Shown in pieces: positions 37,977 through 51,042 of a stretch of DNA of 64,000 bases. The stretch is from positions 248,001 through 312,000 of the forward strand of contig NZ_MIHA01000001.1 in NCBI RefSeq assembly GCF_001722335.1, read 5' to 3'. This DNA is from Mycolicibacterium flavescens (lineage in GTDB: Bacteria; Actinomycetota; Actinomycetes; Mycobacteriales; Mycobacteriaceae). Below the pieces are notes generated by a model. The model had not been told where the DNA came from. It searched no databases and saw only the letters and a program-made list of their open reading frames with translations. Each line of letters opens with the position of its first letter. Position 1 is the first letter of the stretch. The position numbers were made by a program, and so were the translations under genes.

Positions 37977-38959
37977 TGCGCGGTCGGCTTGACCCCCGTG
38001 ATCATCACGTTGTAGTACCAGGACTTGGGAACCACACGGCTCCACAGGTTCTCGTCAACCCAGCTCAGCGCGATCCAGCTGTTGAACGCGAACTTCGCGT
38101 AGTTCCAGCCCAACCGGCCCGGCGGGACCGCAGCCTCCAGCGTGCGCAGCGGCCAGCCCAGCATCGCCGCGGTGAATTCGGTTGTCGCAGTCGATACCTC
38201 GACGGCGCCGGCGTTACCGGCCATGCGCTCGAGGTCGGCGGGCGAGAACGTGTGCAGGTCGACGATGGCCTCCAGCGCGGCGGCCCGCGACGACTCATCG
38301 AGTTCGGTCTGCGGCCGGCGCCACCCCGACAGGCCGGGCAGCCGCGTCACGTTGGTGACAGCCTTCCAGGTCAGCGTGGACAGCGGCCGCGCGTAGTTCT
38401 CCCCCGCGTTGGTCGGCTCGCCGGCGAACACGAACCGCCCGCCCGGCTTGAGGACGCGCACCACCTCGCGCAGCGAAAGTTCGACGTCGGGGATGTGGTG
38501 CAGCACCGCGTGGCCGACCACCAGGTCGAAGGTGTCGTCCTCGTAGGGGATGCCCTCGGCGTCGGCGACCCGGCCGTCGACCTCCAGTCCGAGGTTCTCG
38601 CCGTTGCGCACCGCCACCTTGACCATCCCCGGCGACAGGTCGGTGACCGAACCGCGGCGCGCAACACCGGCCTGCATCAGGTTCAGCAGGAAGAAGCCGC
38701 TGCCGCAGCCGAGCTCCAGCGCCCGGTCGTAGGGCAGCTTGCGCTGTTCGGAGTAGGGCACGGTGACGTCGAACAGGTCGCGCGCGTAGTCCACGCAGCG
38801 CTTGTCGTAGGAGATCGACCACTTCTCGTCGTAGGTCTCGGCTTCCCAGTCGTGGTACAGCACCTGCGCCAGCTTGGAGTCGTGGCGGGCGGCTTCGACC
38901 TGTTCCGCGGTGGCGTGCGGGTTCGGGGCGGCATCGGAGCGGGCGTCGGTACTCGTCAT
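37973..38959 (-). CDS. SAM-dependent methyltransferase (Rv3038c type)
   Basis: 328 aa. Class I methyltransferase with motif I YDRALELGCGSGFFLLNL (about 78-95), TDLSPGMVKVAVRNGE, PYEDDTFDLVVGHAVLHHIP and REVVRVLKPGGRFVFAGEP; the C-terminal about 110 residues (WKAVTNVTRLPGLSGWRRP on) are specific to this group. Second of a five-gene minus-strand run reading echA17-like, this gene and the THUMP-like enzyme. Acceptor unknown; the MGLP region context suggests polysaccharide or lipid. Confidence 0.85.
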   Translation of the reverse strand: MTSTDARSDAAPNPHATAEQVEAARHDSKLAQVLYHDWEAETYDEKWSISYDKRCVDYARDLFDVTVPYSEQRKLPYDRALELGCGSGFFLLNLMQAGVARRGSVTDLSPGMVKVAVRNGENLGLEVDGRVADAEGIPYEDDTFDLVVGHAVLHHIPDVELSLREVVRVLKPGGRFVFAGEPTNAGENYARPLSTLTWKAVTNVTRLPGLSGWRRPQTELDESSRAAALEAIVDLHTFSPADLERMAGNAGAVEVSTATTEFTAAMLGWPLRTLEAAVPPGRLGWNYAKFAFNSWIALSWVDENLWSRVVPKSWYYNVMITGVKPTAQ

Positions 38960-38968
38960 GAGGGCAGC

Positions 38969-39616
38969 CTAATTGGCGAAGGTGGCCTTGGCGGCAGCCA
39001 GTGCCTGCGGCGGATGCTCGACGAACCGTTCGGCCCAGGCCAGCGCCGCGTCGTACACGCCGTCGGGCGCGACCATCTGGTCGATCAGACCCAGCGCCGA
39101 TGCCTCCTTCGCGTCGATGAACCGGCCGCTGAAGACCAGGTCCTTGGCCTTGCTCACCCCCGTCGCGCGCGCCAACCGGTCGGTCCCGCCGGCCGGGGCG
39201 CGGCCCGCGAGGATCTCGGTGGCGGCGAACTTGACGTTGTCGCCGGAGACCCGCCAGTCAGCGGCCAACGCCAGGGTCAGCCCGCCGCCCAGCGCGTACC
39301 CGGTGATCGCGGCGACCACCGGTTTGGGGATCGCCGCGACGGCGTCGAGCGCCTCACGGCAGAGCACCGCCGCCGCGGCGGTCTCGTCGGCGTTCAGCGT
39401 CTGCAGTTCGGCGGCGTCGTCGCCGGCGGAGAAGATCTCGTGGCCTCCGAACAGGATCACCGCGTGCACGTCGTCGCGCCCGGCCAGATCGGCCGCGGCG
39501 TGCGCGACTTCGCGGTACACCTGCCGGGTCAGCGCGTTGGACGGCGCCCGGGCGATCAGCAGCGTGGCCACGCCGGGATGCGCGTCGGCGGTGTGGACGG
39601 AGACGAACTCGCTCAT
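38969..39616 (-). CDS. echA17: Enoyl-CoA hydratase/isomerase family protein, EchA17-like, short C-terminus
   Basis: 215 aa crotonase-fold protein. It keeps the oxyanion-hole regions [15 protein letters not shown] and [20 protein letters not shown], and the loop [21 protein letters not shown]. tuberculosis EchA17 is 254 aa; here the protein stops right after [16 protein letters not shown], lacking about 40 C-terminal residues that form the trimer-swapped helix in many crotonases. The next gene starts 10 bp later, so the tail is absent and not merely frameshifted. ATG 39616 overlaps the Nudix stop (ATGA). Confidence 0.83.
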   Translation of the reverse strand: MSEFVSVHTADAHPGVATLLIARAPSNALTRQVYREVAHAAADLAGRDDVHAVILFGGHEIFSAGDDAAELQTLNADETAAAAVLCREALDAVAAIPKPVVAAITGYALGGGLTLALAADWRVSGDNVKFAATEILAGRAPAGGTDRLARATGVSKAKDLVFSGRFIDAKEASALGLIDQMVAPDGVYDAALAWAERFVEHPPQALAAAKATFAN

Positions 39617-40446
39617 TTGGTGCGCGCGCCGGACCCGTAACCGTCCGGCGACCGGCGGTTGCGGGCGGCGTTGTACCGGTCGCTGTTGAAGAACTCGATC
39701 TCCCAGTTGCCGGTGTCCTCGTCGGCCGTCAGGTGCGGTTCGACCGCGACGATCTTCCGGTCCAGCGCAAGCACTTCGGCGACCGTGCGCCCGTTCAGTG
39801 AGTCCAACTGAGTCCACGTCGGGGGCAGCAGGAAGCTGCGGCCCTCGGCGAAGTCGTCGAGCCCCTGCTGCGGGGTGATCCAGTCGGCGCCCTCGGATTC
39901 GGTGTTGTCGTCGTCGGCGCGCTGCCCCTCCGGGAGGGCGCCGACGAAGAAGTAGGTGTCGTAGCGACGGGTGCGCTCCTCCTTCGGCGTGACCCAGTTC
40001 GCCCACGGCCGAAGCAGGTCGGCCCGCAGCACCAGGTTCTCGCGGCGCAGGAAGTCGGCGAACGACAGCGACCGGTCGACGAGCGCGGCGCGCGCCTCGC
40101 GGTACACCGACGCGTCGTCGACGAGCACGTCGCTGTCGTCGGCCGCGCCGGCGAACAGCACGCCCGACTCCTCGAACGTCTCGCGGGCCGCCGCGCACAC
40201 CAGCGCCTGCGCCAGGTCGGGTTCGACGCCGAATCGTTCTGCCCACCAGGCCGGTTCGGGCCCGAACCACGCGATGTCGGCGTTGCGGTCGCGGTCGTCG
40301 ACACCGCCGCCGGGAAAGACCATCACCCCGGCGACGAAGTCCATCGCCGAGTGCCGCCGCATCAGGAAGACCTTGATCCCCTCGTCGGTGTCCTTGATCA
40401 GCATCACGGTCGCGGCCGGCCGCGGGGTCAATGGCTCGTCAGTCAC
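39613..40446 (-). CDS. Nudix hydrolase family protein (Rv3040c type)
   Basis: 277 aa from GTG 40446, in a GTGA overlap with the ABC ATPase gene. Nudix box: [10 protein letters not shown] at about 42-51, and then, after an insertion of about 45 residues, [17 protein letters not shown] giving the REx2EExG helix. The insertion between the glycine and helix parts is typical of the NUDT8/NUDT19-like acyl-CoA diphosphatase-type branch. [20 protein letters not shown] is the conserved block after it. CoA-ester clean-up would fit the neighbouring echA17-like gene. Confidence 0.87.
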   Translation of the reverse strand: MTDEPLTPRPAATVMLIKDTDEGIKVFLMRRHSAMDFVAGVMVFPGGGVDDRDRNADIAWFGPEPAWWAERFGVEPDLAQALVCAAARETFEESGVLFAGAADDSDVLVDDASVYREARAALVDRSLSFADFLRRENLVLRADLLRPWANWVTPKEERTRRYDTYFFVGALPEGQRADDDNTESEGADWITPQQGLDDFAEGRSFLLPPTWTQLDSLNGRTVAEVLALDRKIVAVEPHLTADEDTGNWEIEFFNSDRYNAARNRRSPDGYGSGARTK

Positions 40447-41285
40447 GCTTTCCTCCTGTGTGCGGCGCGGCTCCTCGCCCGGCGCGCGAAATACCGTCCG
40501 TCGGAAACCTCGAGGGTGATCGCCTGACCGAACGCCTTCGACAGGTTCTCGCCTGTCAGCACGTCGGACAGCAGACCGGACGCGACGATCTCGCCCTCCG
40601 ACAGGATCAGGCAGTGCGAGAACGCCCGCGGGATCTCCTCGACGTGGTGGGTGACCAGCACCATCGCCGGCGAGTCCGGGTCGGCGGCCAGATCCTCCAG
40701 CCGCGCCAGCAGTTCCTCGCGGCCGCCGAGGTCCAGACCGGCGGCGGGTTCGTCGAGCAGCAGCAGTTCGGGGTCGGTCATCATCGACCGGGCGATCAGC
40801 ACCCGCTTGCGCTCGCCCTCGGACAACGTGCCGTAGGTGCGTTCGGCGAGGTGTTCGGCACCAACGCTCTCGAGCATGTCGATGGCCTGGTGGTAGTCGA
40901 CCTCGTCGTACTGCTCGCGCCACCGGCCCATCACCGCGTAGCCCGCCGAGACCACGAGATCGCGCACCACCTCGTCGTCGGGGATCCGCTGCGACAGCGC
41001 CGAGCTGCTCAGGCCGACCCGCGACCGCAGCTCCGACATGTCGGTGCGGCCGAGCCGCTCACCGAGTACGTAGGCCGTTCCCGACGACGGATGCTCCAGC
41101 GCGGCGGCGATGCGCAGCAGCGAGGTCTTGCCCGCGCCGTTGGGGCCGATGACGACCCAGCGCTCGTCGAGTTCGACGGCCCAGGTCAGCGGGCCGACGA
41201 GGACCCGACCGCCCCGTCGCAGCGACACCTTCGCGAAGTCGATCAGCAGGTCCGGGTCGGCTGAGTCTCCTTCGGGGGTGGGCAC
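40443..41285 (-). CDS. ABC transporter ATP-binding protein (Rv3041c type)
   Basis: 280 aa from GTG 41285. Walker A GPNGAGKTSLLRIA (about 45-58), Q-loop region SSALSQRIPDDEVV, signature YGTLSEGERKRVLIARSM, Walker B LLLLDEPAAGLDLGG and H-loop VLVTHHVEEI. The signature is LSEGE instead of LSGGQ, seen in this group. No permease gene adjoins, so its partner is elsewhere or it acts alone. The start overlaps the end of yczE. Confidence 0.87.
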   Translation of the reverse strand: MPTPEGDSADPDLLIDFAKVSLRRGGRVLVGPLTWAVELDERWVVIGPNGAGKTSLLRIAAALEHPSSGTAYVLGERLGRTDMSELRSRVGLSSSALSQRIPDDEVVRDLVVSAGYAVMGRWREQYDEVDYHQAIDMLESVGAEHLAERTYGTLSEGERKRVLIARSMMTDPELLLLDEPAAGLDLGGREELLARLEDLAADPDSPAMVLVTHHVEEIPRAFSHCLILSEGEIVASGLLSDVLTGENLSKAFGQAITLEVSDGRYFARRARSRAAHRRKA

Positions 41286-41923
41286 TCGCTCATCGTAGTC
41301 AGGCGGGTCGCGGCCACCCCACGCCAGCCACTGACCGCCAGCACCCGCGTCGGCGTCATCCGGACGAACATCTGTACCAGCGGACCGATGCCGAGCGCAT
41401 ACGCCACGGTGCCGACGCCGACCGTGCCGCCGAGCAGCCATCCCGCGGCCAGCACCGTCACCTCGATCGCGGTGCGGATCAGGCGCACCGACAGCCCGGT
41501 GCGCTGCACCAGACCGGTCATCAGGCCGTCGCGCGGGCCCGGCCCGAGCCCGGCACCCACGTAGAGCACGGTGCTGAACGCGTTGAGCACGACGGCGGCG
41601 ACCATCATCGCGATCCGCGCCGGCAGCGACGTCGGCGCCGACAGCAGCCACAGCCCGGCGTCGACGGTCACCGCGATGACGATGACGTTGGCGACGGTCC
41701 CGATGCCGGGCCGGTTCCGCAGCGGGATCCAGGCCAGCAGCACCGCGACGCCCACCACCGCCGACGCCATGCCGATCGACATCGGGGTGTGGATGGCCAG
41801 GCCCTGGTGAAAGACGTCCCACGGGTCCAGTCCGAGCCCGGCGCGCACCATCATCGCCATCGACAGGCCGTAGCCCGTCAACCCGGTCAGCAGCGCCGCA
41901 CCGCGCAGGACACCCTCACGCAT
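41243..41923 (-). CDS. yczE: YczE/YitT-like membrane protein
   Basis: 226 aa with about five or six hydrophobic helices. It starts MREGVLRGAALLTGLTGYGL and contains GLGLDPWDVFHQGLA and VGAGLGPGPRDGLMTGL, the two repeat signatures of YczE proteins. Family members are found next to MocR-type regulators that control them, and here a MocR gene is divergent 212 bp away. Its C-terminal tail overlaps the ABC ATPase start by 43 bp. Substrate unknown. Confidence 0.87.
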   Translation of the reverse strand: MREGVLRGAALLTGLTGYGLSMAMMVRAGLGLDPWDVFHQGLAIHTPMSIGMASAVVGVAVLLAWIPLRNRPGIGTVANVIVIAVTVDAGLWLLSAPTSLPARIAMMVAAVVLNAFSTVLYVGAGLGPGPRDGLMTGLVQRTGLSVRLIRTAIEVTVLAAGWLLGGTVGVGTVAYALGIGPLVQMFVRMTPTRVLAVSGWRGVAATRLTTMSECPPPKETQPTRTC

Positions 41924-42071
41924 GGTGGGGAAAGCGCAACTTGATCGCCTCCAATTCCCTGGCCATGCGTTCGGCGTCCCGGTCGACGTAGTCGGTGTAG
42001 GCGACCGGGGGCTGCCAGGCGAAGAGCCGCGCGAGCCGCCGAGCCAGCCGAGAGATCCAGTTTCCGTTCAT
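41916..42071 (-). CDS. Small basic protein (51 aa) coupled to yczE
   Basis: 51 residues from ATG 42071: MNGNWISRLARRLARLFAW is a basic amphipathic helix, then QPPVAYTDYVDRDAERMAR and a His-rich end. Its stop overlaps the yczE start by 8 bp (ATGCGTGA), so the two are translationally linked. An upstream ATG would extend it by 12 residues into the operator region. No family recognised; the helix could sit on the membrane surface. Reality supported by the overlap and a coherent composition. Confidence 0.55.
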   Translation of the reverse strand: MNGNWISRLARRLARLFAWQPPVAYTDYVDRDAERMARELEAIKLRFPHHA

Positions 42072-42085
42072 TACCGCATGATTTC

Positions 42086-42129
42086 GGCGAACTGGCTTGC
42101 TATTCAATAGCCAGTTGGCGAATACTGGC
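42086..42129. promoter_or_regulatory. MocR-type operator between yczE and its regulator
   Basis: Three copies of ACTGGC lie in 40 bp: direct at 42091-42096 and 42124-42129, inverted as GCCAGT at 42110-42115. The direct copies extend to GGCGAActggc and GGCGAAtactggc. A 13-bp palindrome GCTATT-C-AATAGC (42099-42111) is nested between. MocR regulators usually bind repeated 7-9 bp sites overlapping the divergent promoters. The last copy ends 5 bp before the regulator's start codon. Confidence 0.6.
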
Positions 42130-42134
42130 CTCTA

Positions 42135-43577
42135 ATGACCATCGATATGCCCGCTCGTGCGCTGAATGTGGATCTTCTGGCTCGCGAATTGGGCAACTGG
42201 CGTACGTCCAGTCGGACCGGTCCGGCCTACCAGGGGCTCGCGGACGCCATCCGGTTGCTGATCGTCGACGGCCGGGTGCCAGTCGGCGCGCGACTGCCCA
42301 GTGAACGCGCGCTGGCCGACGCGCTGCGGGTGTCGCGGACCACGGTCACCGCCGCGTACACGCAACTGCGCGACGACGGCTATCTCAACGCCCGCCGCGG
42401 CGCCCGCAGCACCACCGCGCTGCCGCTGGCCCCGGCCGCGCCGGTCGAGGCCGCACCACCGACGGTGAGCCTGGCCGCGGCGGCGCTGTCGGCCCCGGCC
42501 GCCGCGGTGATGGAGGCGTTCTCCGAAGCCACCGGTGACGTGACGCCGTATCTGCACGCCCCCGGCCACGAACTCGTCGGTGTCGCACCGCTTCGCCAGG
42601 CGATCGCCGAAAGGTATTGCGAGCGGGGGCTTCCCACCGAGCCGGACGAGGTCATGGTGACCACCGGCGCGCTGCACGCGATCGGCCTGATCCTGACCAC
42701 CTACGTGCAGCCCGGCGACCGTGTGCTCGTCGAACAACCCACCTATCACGGTGCGCTGAGTTCGATCGCGACGACCGGGGCGCGCGCTGTCCCGTTCGCG
42801 CTGACCGACGACGGCTGGGATCTCGAGGCGCTGGCGGCCGTCATCCATCAGATGACGCCCACCCTGGCCTATCTGATCCCCGACAACCAGAACCCGACCG
42901 GGATGACGATGCCGGCCGAGGGCCGAAAACACCTGGCGCGCCTGATCTCCGAGACACGGACCCGAACGATCATCGACGAGACCATCCTCGACATGTGGCT
43001 CGACGACCCGATGCCGGCGCCGATGGCCGCCGCGATGTCCGCGCGGCGAGACCTGGTGCTGACGGTCGGCTCGATGTCCAAGTCGTTCTGGGGCGGGCTG
43101 CGGGTCGGCTGGATCCGCGCCGAGCGCGCGACCATCGCCACGATCGCCGCGCTGCGGCCGTCAGTCGACATGGGGACCGCGGTGCTCGAACAGTACGCTG
43201 CGGCAAGGCTTCTCGGACGGCACACCGAGCTGCTTCCGGAGCGACGTGAGATCCTGCGCAGCCGCCGCGCCCATCTTCAGGCGCTGCTGAGTCGCCACCT
43301 CCCCGACTGGGAACCGGGTCCGGGTGTCGGCGGGATGTCGTTGTGGGTGCGGCTGCCCGCGCCGATGAGCACCGCCCTGTCGGCGGCCGCGTCCCGGCTG
43401 GGGCTGGAGCTGCCCGCCGGCCCGAGGTTCGGTGTCGACGGGACGCTCGAGCGGTTCGTGCGGGTGCCCTACGCGCTACCCGAGCCGCAGCTCGACGAGG
43501 CGGTGGAGTTGCTCGCGCGGGCGTGGCACAGCATCACCGGGCTGTCGGCCCCCGAACCCGCGACCGTGGTCGTCTGA
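42135..43577 (+). CDS. MocR/PdxR-type PLP-dependent transcriptional regulator
   Basis: 480 aa fusion of a GntR winged helix (about 25-95: AYQGLADAIRLLIVDGRVPV, ARLPSERALADALRVSRTTV) with an aminotransferase class I domain (about 130-470: VMVTTGALHAIGLILTTY, LIPDNQNPTGM, and the PLP Lys region VGSMSKSFWGGLRVGWIR). The paired yczE gene is divergent, with repeats between them. The aminotransferase part is expected to bind an aldimine and act as the effector sensor. ATG 42135. Confidence 0.9.
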   Translation: MTIDMPARALNVDLLARELGNWRTSSRTGPAYQGLADAIRLLIVDGRVPVGARLPSERALADALRVSRTTVTAAYTQLRDDGYLNARRGARSTTALPLAPAAPVEAAPPTVSLAAAALSAPAAAVMEAFSEATGDVTPYLHAPGHELVGVAPLRQAIAERYCERGLPTEPDEVMVTTGALHAIGLILTTYVQPGDRVLVEQPTYHGALSSIATTGARAVPFALTDDGWDLEALAAVIHQMTPTLAYLIPDNQNPTGMTMPAEGRKHLARLISETRTRTIIDETILDMWLDDPMPAPMAAAMSARRDLVLTVGSMSKSFWGGLRVGWIRAERATIATIAALRPSVDMGTAVLEQYAAARLLGRHTELLPERREILRSRRAHLQALLSRHLPDWEPGPGVGGMSLWVRLPAPMSTALSAAASRLGLELPAGPRFGVDGTLERFVRVPYALPEPQLDEAVELLARAWHSITGLSAPEPATVVV

Positions 43578-43599
43578 CTACTGCCGAGCAGCGCCACGC

Positions 43600-43657
43600 C
43601 GAGCAGACGCAAAGTGCCCCGAAAACCCGCGAAAATAGGGCATTTTGCGTCTGCTCG
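43600..43657. repeat. Intergenic palindromic repeat, subfamily A copy 2
   Basis: 58-bp element between the convergent MocR and serB2 genes. Arms pair at 19 of 20 positions: CGAGCAGACGCAAAGTGCCC and GGGCATTTTGCGTCTGCTCG, with CCGCGAAA in the loop. It is nearly identical to 5856-5913. By placement it could stop transcription from both sides, although there is no T-run. Confidence 0.82.
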
Positions 43658-43674
43658 CGCAAGAAAACCGGGCG

Positions 43675-44934
<1,260 letters not shown>

Positions 44935-44959
44935 TTACCTCCCCCGACGGCGCCCGCCG

Positions 44960-46834
<1,875 letters not shown>

Positions 46835-46875
46835 TTACCGTCGGCGACGTGCTGATCAGCGGACCGCAGTGGGGT

Positions 46876-47964
46876 ATGGCGGCCAGGGCGCTGGGTCTGA
46901 CGGCAGTCGCCGCGGCGGTCGCCGTCACCGCGGTGAGCGGATGCGGCGGCTCCCTCGGCGGGGCGCCCCCCGAGGGTGCGGCTTCGCAGTCGGTGATCAC
47001 CAGCACCACCCGGATTGCGGGCGCCGGCGTGCTGGGCAACGATCGCAGGCCCGACGAGTCCTGCGCACCCGAGCCCGCTGCGGTCGATCCGGGCCCCCCT
47101 GAGCGCAGTGTCCGGCACGCCGCGGGTGAGACCGTGGTGCGCGCCGACCCGCAGCGCATCGTGGTGCTGTCCGGCGACCAGCTCGACGCGCTGTGCGCGC
47201 TGGGCCTGCAGTCGCGGATCGTCGGGGCCGCGTTGCCCGACGGGTCGCCCGACCAGCCGTCGTATCTGGGGCAGGTCATTCACGACGTCCCCGGCGTGGG
47301 CACCAGCAGCGCGCCCGATCTGGACGCGATCCGGGCGGCCACCCCCGACCTCATCCTGGGATCGGAGGCCTTGACCCCGCAGGCGTACGGCGCGCTGTCG
47401 GACATCGCGCCGACCGTCTTCACCGGCGCACCCGGGCCGGCGTGGCAGGACAACCTGCGCACCGTCGGCGCCGCGACCGGACGCGCGGACGCGGCCGGCG
47501 GGCTGATCGAGGGTTTCGACCGCGAGGCCGACCGCGTCGGCTCCGAGAACGACGCGACGCATTTCCAGGCCTCGGTGGTGCAGTTCACCGATACGACGAT
47601 GCGGGTGTTCGGCCCCGACACCTTCCCCGGGCGGGTGCTTGCCGAGGTCGGTGTGGATCGTCCTGCGGCGCAACGGTTCACCGACAAGCCCTATGTCGAG
47701 GTCGGGGTCACCGACGCCGACCTGGCCGACTCCCCGGACCTGTCGGCCGCCGAGGGCGACATCGTCTACGTGTCGTTCGCGTCGGGGGAAGCCAAGGACC
47801 ACGCGTCGACGGTGATGGGCAGCGACGCGTGGAAGAAGTTGAGCGCCACCCGCGACAACCGCGTCTATGCGGTCAACAACGAGGTGTGGCACACCGGTGA
47901 GGGCATCGTCGCGGCGCGCGGGATCCTGGCCGACCTACGGTGGATCAACGCCCCGATCAACTGA
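46876..47964 (+). CDS. fecB: Fe(III)-siderophore/haem-binding lipoprotein FecB
   Basis: 362 aa. Signal peptide with lipobox AVTAVSGC (Cys about 23) then a class III periplasmic-binding fold: QRIVVLSGDQLDALCALGLQ, PDLDAIRAATPDLILGS, GAPGPAWQDNLRTVGAATGR, ASVVQFTDTTMRVFG and SATRDNRVYAVNNEVWHTGEG. ATG 46876 matches the length of M. tuberculosis FecB; GTG 46849 would add nine residues. It binds siderophore or haem in the envelope for uptake. Divergent from ctaD. Confidence 0.88.
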   Translation: MAARALGLTAVAAAVAVTAVSGCGGSLGGAPPEGAASQSVITSTTRIAGAGVLGNDRRPDESCAPEPAAVDPGPPERSVRHAAGETVVRADPQRIVVLSGDQLDALCALGLQSRIVGAALPDGSPDQPSYLGQVIHDVPGVGTSSAPDLDAIRAATPDLILGSEALTPQAYGALSDIAPTVFTGAPGPAWQDNLRTVGAATGRADAAGGLIEGFDREADRVGSENDATHFQASVVQFTDTTMRVFGPDTFPGRVLAEVGVDRPAAQRFTDKPYVEVGVTDADLADSPDLSAAEGDIVYVSFASGEAKDHASTVMGSDAWKKLSATRDNRVYAVNNEVWHTGEGIVAARGILADLRWINAPIN

Positions 47965-48000
47965 CGCGCCGATCTGTCGCCGCGACGGTGATCCGATAGC

Positions 48001-48285
48001 GTGGCAGCCGTGTTCCACGTGCTGAAGTCGACCTATCTGCAGCCGCCCGAGGTCGTCGACCAGACCCGCCCCGCGCATCTGGAATTCCTCAAAGGTGAGG
48101 TCGCCGCCGGGCGCATCGTGCTGGCCGGCCGGCTGGACGACGAGACCGGTGCGGTGCTGGTCACCGGTGACATCAGCGCCGAGGAGGCGCAGGACATCGT
48201 CGACCGTGACCCGTACACGCCGGCCGGCGCGGCGCGCTACGAACGGGTTTCGTTCAACGGCGCGTTCCGCGCCGCGGGACTTTAG
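48001..48285 (+). CDS. YciI family protein
   Basis: 94 aa from GTG 48001 (GTG 48010 is the alternative). The ferredoxin-like YciI fold is seen in VLKSTYLQPPEVVDQTRPAH, FLKGEVAAGRIVLAGRLDD and EEAQDIVDRDPYTPAGAARY, with the conserved His-Asp pair. Function of the family is not settled. 36 bp after fecB; may share its transcript. Not a usual neighbour at this place in H37Rv. Confidence 0.82.
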   Translation: MAAVFHVLKSTYLQPPEVVDQTRPAHLEFLKGEVAAGRIVLAGRLDDETGAVLVTGDISAEEAQDIVDRDPYTPAGAARYERVSFNGAFRAAGL

Positions 48286-48403
48286 GAGCGAATTCACAGG
48301 CTCGCACGGGATTGCTGAGCGCTCGTGGTTCGTTGGGGCTTACAGGTGGCCGCACTGTCGCGGTGAGTTCGTGTTGTCAATCTGCAAATAGAGAAGGTCG
48401 CTA

Positions 48404-49453
48404 ATGAGCACTGTTACCGCCTACGCCGCACCGTCGGCGTCCGCACCGCTGGAAAAGACCACGATCACCCGCCGCGAGGTCGGGCCGCACGATGTGGCGT
48501 TCGACATCCACTTCTCGGGCATCTGTCACTCCGACATCCACACCGTGCGCGACGAGTGGGGCCGGGCCAGGTATCCGGTGGTGCCGGGACACGAGATCGC
48601 CGGTGTCGTCACCGCGGTCGGCGCGGAGGTGACCAAGTTCGCCGTCGGTGACCGCGTCGGCGTCGGCTGCTTCGTCGACTCGTGCCGCGAGTGCGAGCAG
48701 TGCCGCGCCGGTGAGGAGCAGTACTGCACCGGTGGCGGGATGGTCGGCACCTACAACGCCGTCGGCCGCGACGGGCAACAGACCCAGGGCGGCTACAGCG
48801 GCGCGATCGTCGTCGACGAGAACTACGTGCTGCGCATCCCCGAGGGCCTGCCGCTCGACGCCGCCGCTCCCCTGCTGTGCGCGGGGATCACGCTGTATTC
48901 GCCGTTGCGGCACTGGAACGTCGGCGACGGCACCCGAGTCGCGATCATCGGTCTGGGCGGGCTGGGGCACATGGGCGTCAAGCTCGCCGACGCGATGGGC
49001 GCGCACGTCACGGTGCTGTCGCAGTCGCTGAAGAAGATGGAGGACGGGCTGCGCCTGGGCGCCGACGAGTACTACGCCACCGCCGACCGCGACACCTTCA
49101 AGAAGTTGCGCGGCTCCTTCGACGTCATCCTCAACACCGTGTCGGCCAACCTCGACATGGGCGGCTACCTCGGCCTGCTCAAGGTCGACGGCACCCTGGT
49201 CGAGCTGGGCATGCCGGAGAAGCCGATGTCGGTGCCCGCTCATCCGCTCGCCGGCGGCCGGCGAAGCCTGTCGGGTTCGATGATCGGCGGGATCGCCGAA
49301 ACCCAGGAGATGCTCGACTTCTGCGCCGAGCACGGTGTGCTGCCCGAGATCGAGGTCATCACACCGGATTACATCAACGAGGCCTACGACCGGGTGGTCG
49401 CCAGCGATGTGCGCTACCGCTTCGTGATCGACACCGCGACGCTGCGCGGCTGA
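48404..49453 (+). CDS. adhC: NAD(P)-dependent zinc alcohol dehydrogenase AdhC
   Basis: 349 aa medium-chain dehydrogenase of the cinnamyl/YahK class. Catalytic zinc Cys in [16 protein letters not shown] and His in [11 protein letters not shown]; structural zinc cysteines in [20 protein letters not shown]-binding [26 protein letters not shown] precedes ATG 48404. Same position as Rv3045. Reduces aldehydes with NADPH. Confidence 0.93.
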   Translation: MSTVTAYAAPSASAPLEKTTITRREVGPHDVAFDIHFSGICHSDIHTVRDEWGRARYPVVPGHEIAGVVTAVGAEVTKFAVGDRVGVGCFVDSCRECEQCRAGEEQYCTGGGMVGTYNAVGRDGQQTQGGYSGAIVVDENYVLRIPEGLPLDAAAPLLCAGITLYSPLRHWNVGDGTRVAIIGLGGLGHMGVKLADAMGAHVTVLSQSLKKMEDGLRLGADEYYATADRDTFKKLRGSFDVILNTVSANLDMGGYLGLLKVDGTLVELGMPEKPMSVPAHPLAGGRRSLSGSMIGGIAETQEMLDFCAEHGVLPEIEVITPDYINEAYDRVVASDVRYRFVIDTATLRG

Positions 49454-49456
49454 GGC

Positions 49457-49909
49457 TCAGTAGCCGCGGACTTCGACGGCGTTGACGAACAGGCCGTGGC
49501 CGGTGGAGTCATAGGTGATGCGGGTGCGCAGGCCGTCGGGCTCGATGGTCCAGCCGTTGACCTTGTAGGCGCCGGTGTCGACGGACACCGGCGCGGTCGG
49601 CAGCTGGGCGGCGTCGGGCAGAAGGCCGCGGTCCCAGTTGAACTCGCCGGTGCCGCGAATCACGGCGAGGTTCAGCCGCTGGTTCCATTTGGACGTCTCG
49701 AACGGCGCCATCCCCCACGGCTGGCCGTTGGTCAACGCGCAGACCGTCATGGGCCCGCCACCGAAAGCACGGTCGTCGGCGTTGACGAGGCACCGCACCG
49801 TCCCGGATTGCAGGAGCACGATCTGGCCCGTGTAGTCCGCCCCGGCCGGCGGCGCCAACGCCACGAGTCCGAGGCCCACGCCCAGAGCCACCGCTGTCCG
49901 CCGCACCAT
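49457..49909 (-). CDS. Secreted protein of unknown function
   Basis: 150 aa. Signal peptide RRTAVALGVGLGLVALAPPAGA, then a small mature protein with TVRCLVNADDRAFGGGPMTVC (Cys pair), NGQPWGMAPFETSKWNQ and a C-terminal YDSTGHGLFVNAVEVRGY. ATG 49909 has GGAGA upstream; a GTG/ATG 10-11 codons earlier is possible. It resembles conserved exported mycobacterial proteins but no domain is recognised. Its stop is 3 bp from that of adhC. Confidence 0.72.
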   Translation of the reverse strand: MVRRTAVALGVGLGLVALAPPAGADYTGQIVLLQSGTVRCLVNADDRAFGGGPMTVCALTNGQPWGMAPFETSKWNQRLNLAVIRGTGEFNWDRGLLPDAAQLPTAPVSVDTGAYKVNGWTIEPDGLRTRITYDSTGHGLFVNAVEVRGY

Positions 49910-50007
49910 GCTTCGTCTCCACACTCTTCGCGTCATCACCTTCAGCGTGGAATGTTCTCACGCCCGGTGACCGGCGGTGGCGGGTTTCCCGGGGAAGCCG
50001 CCGGCGA

Positions 50008-50994
<987 letters not shown>

Positions 50995-51042
50995 TCACCA
51001 GGCTGTTTGTCTTGTGTCGCAAATCTCTCCGCGACGCCTCCA

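Noticed and set aside
38969..39000. Frameshift at the end of echA17
   Set aside because: There is no room for the missing tail in another frame before the next gene starts at 38959, so the short end is real and not a frame error.
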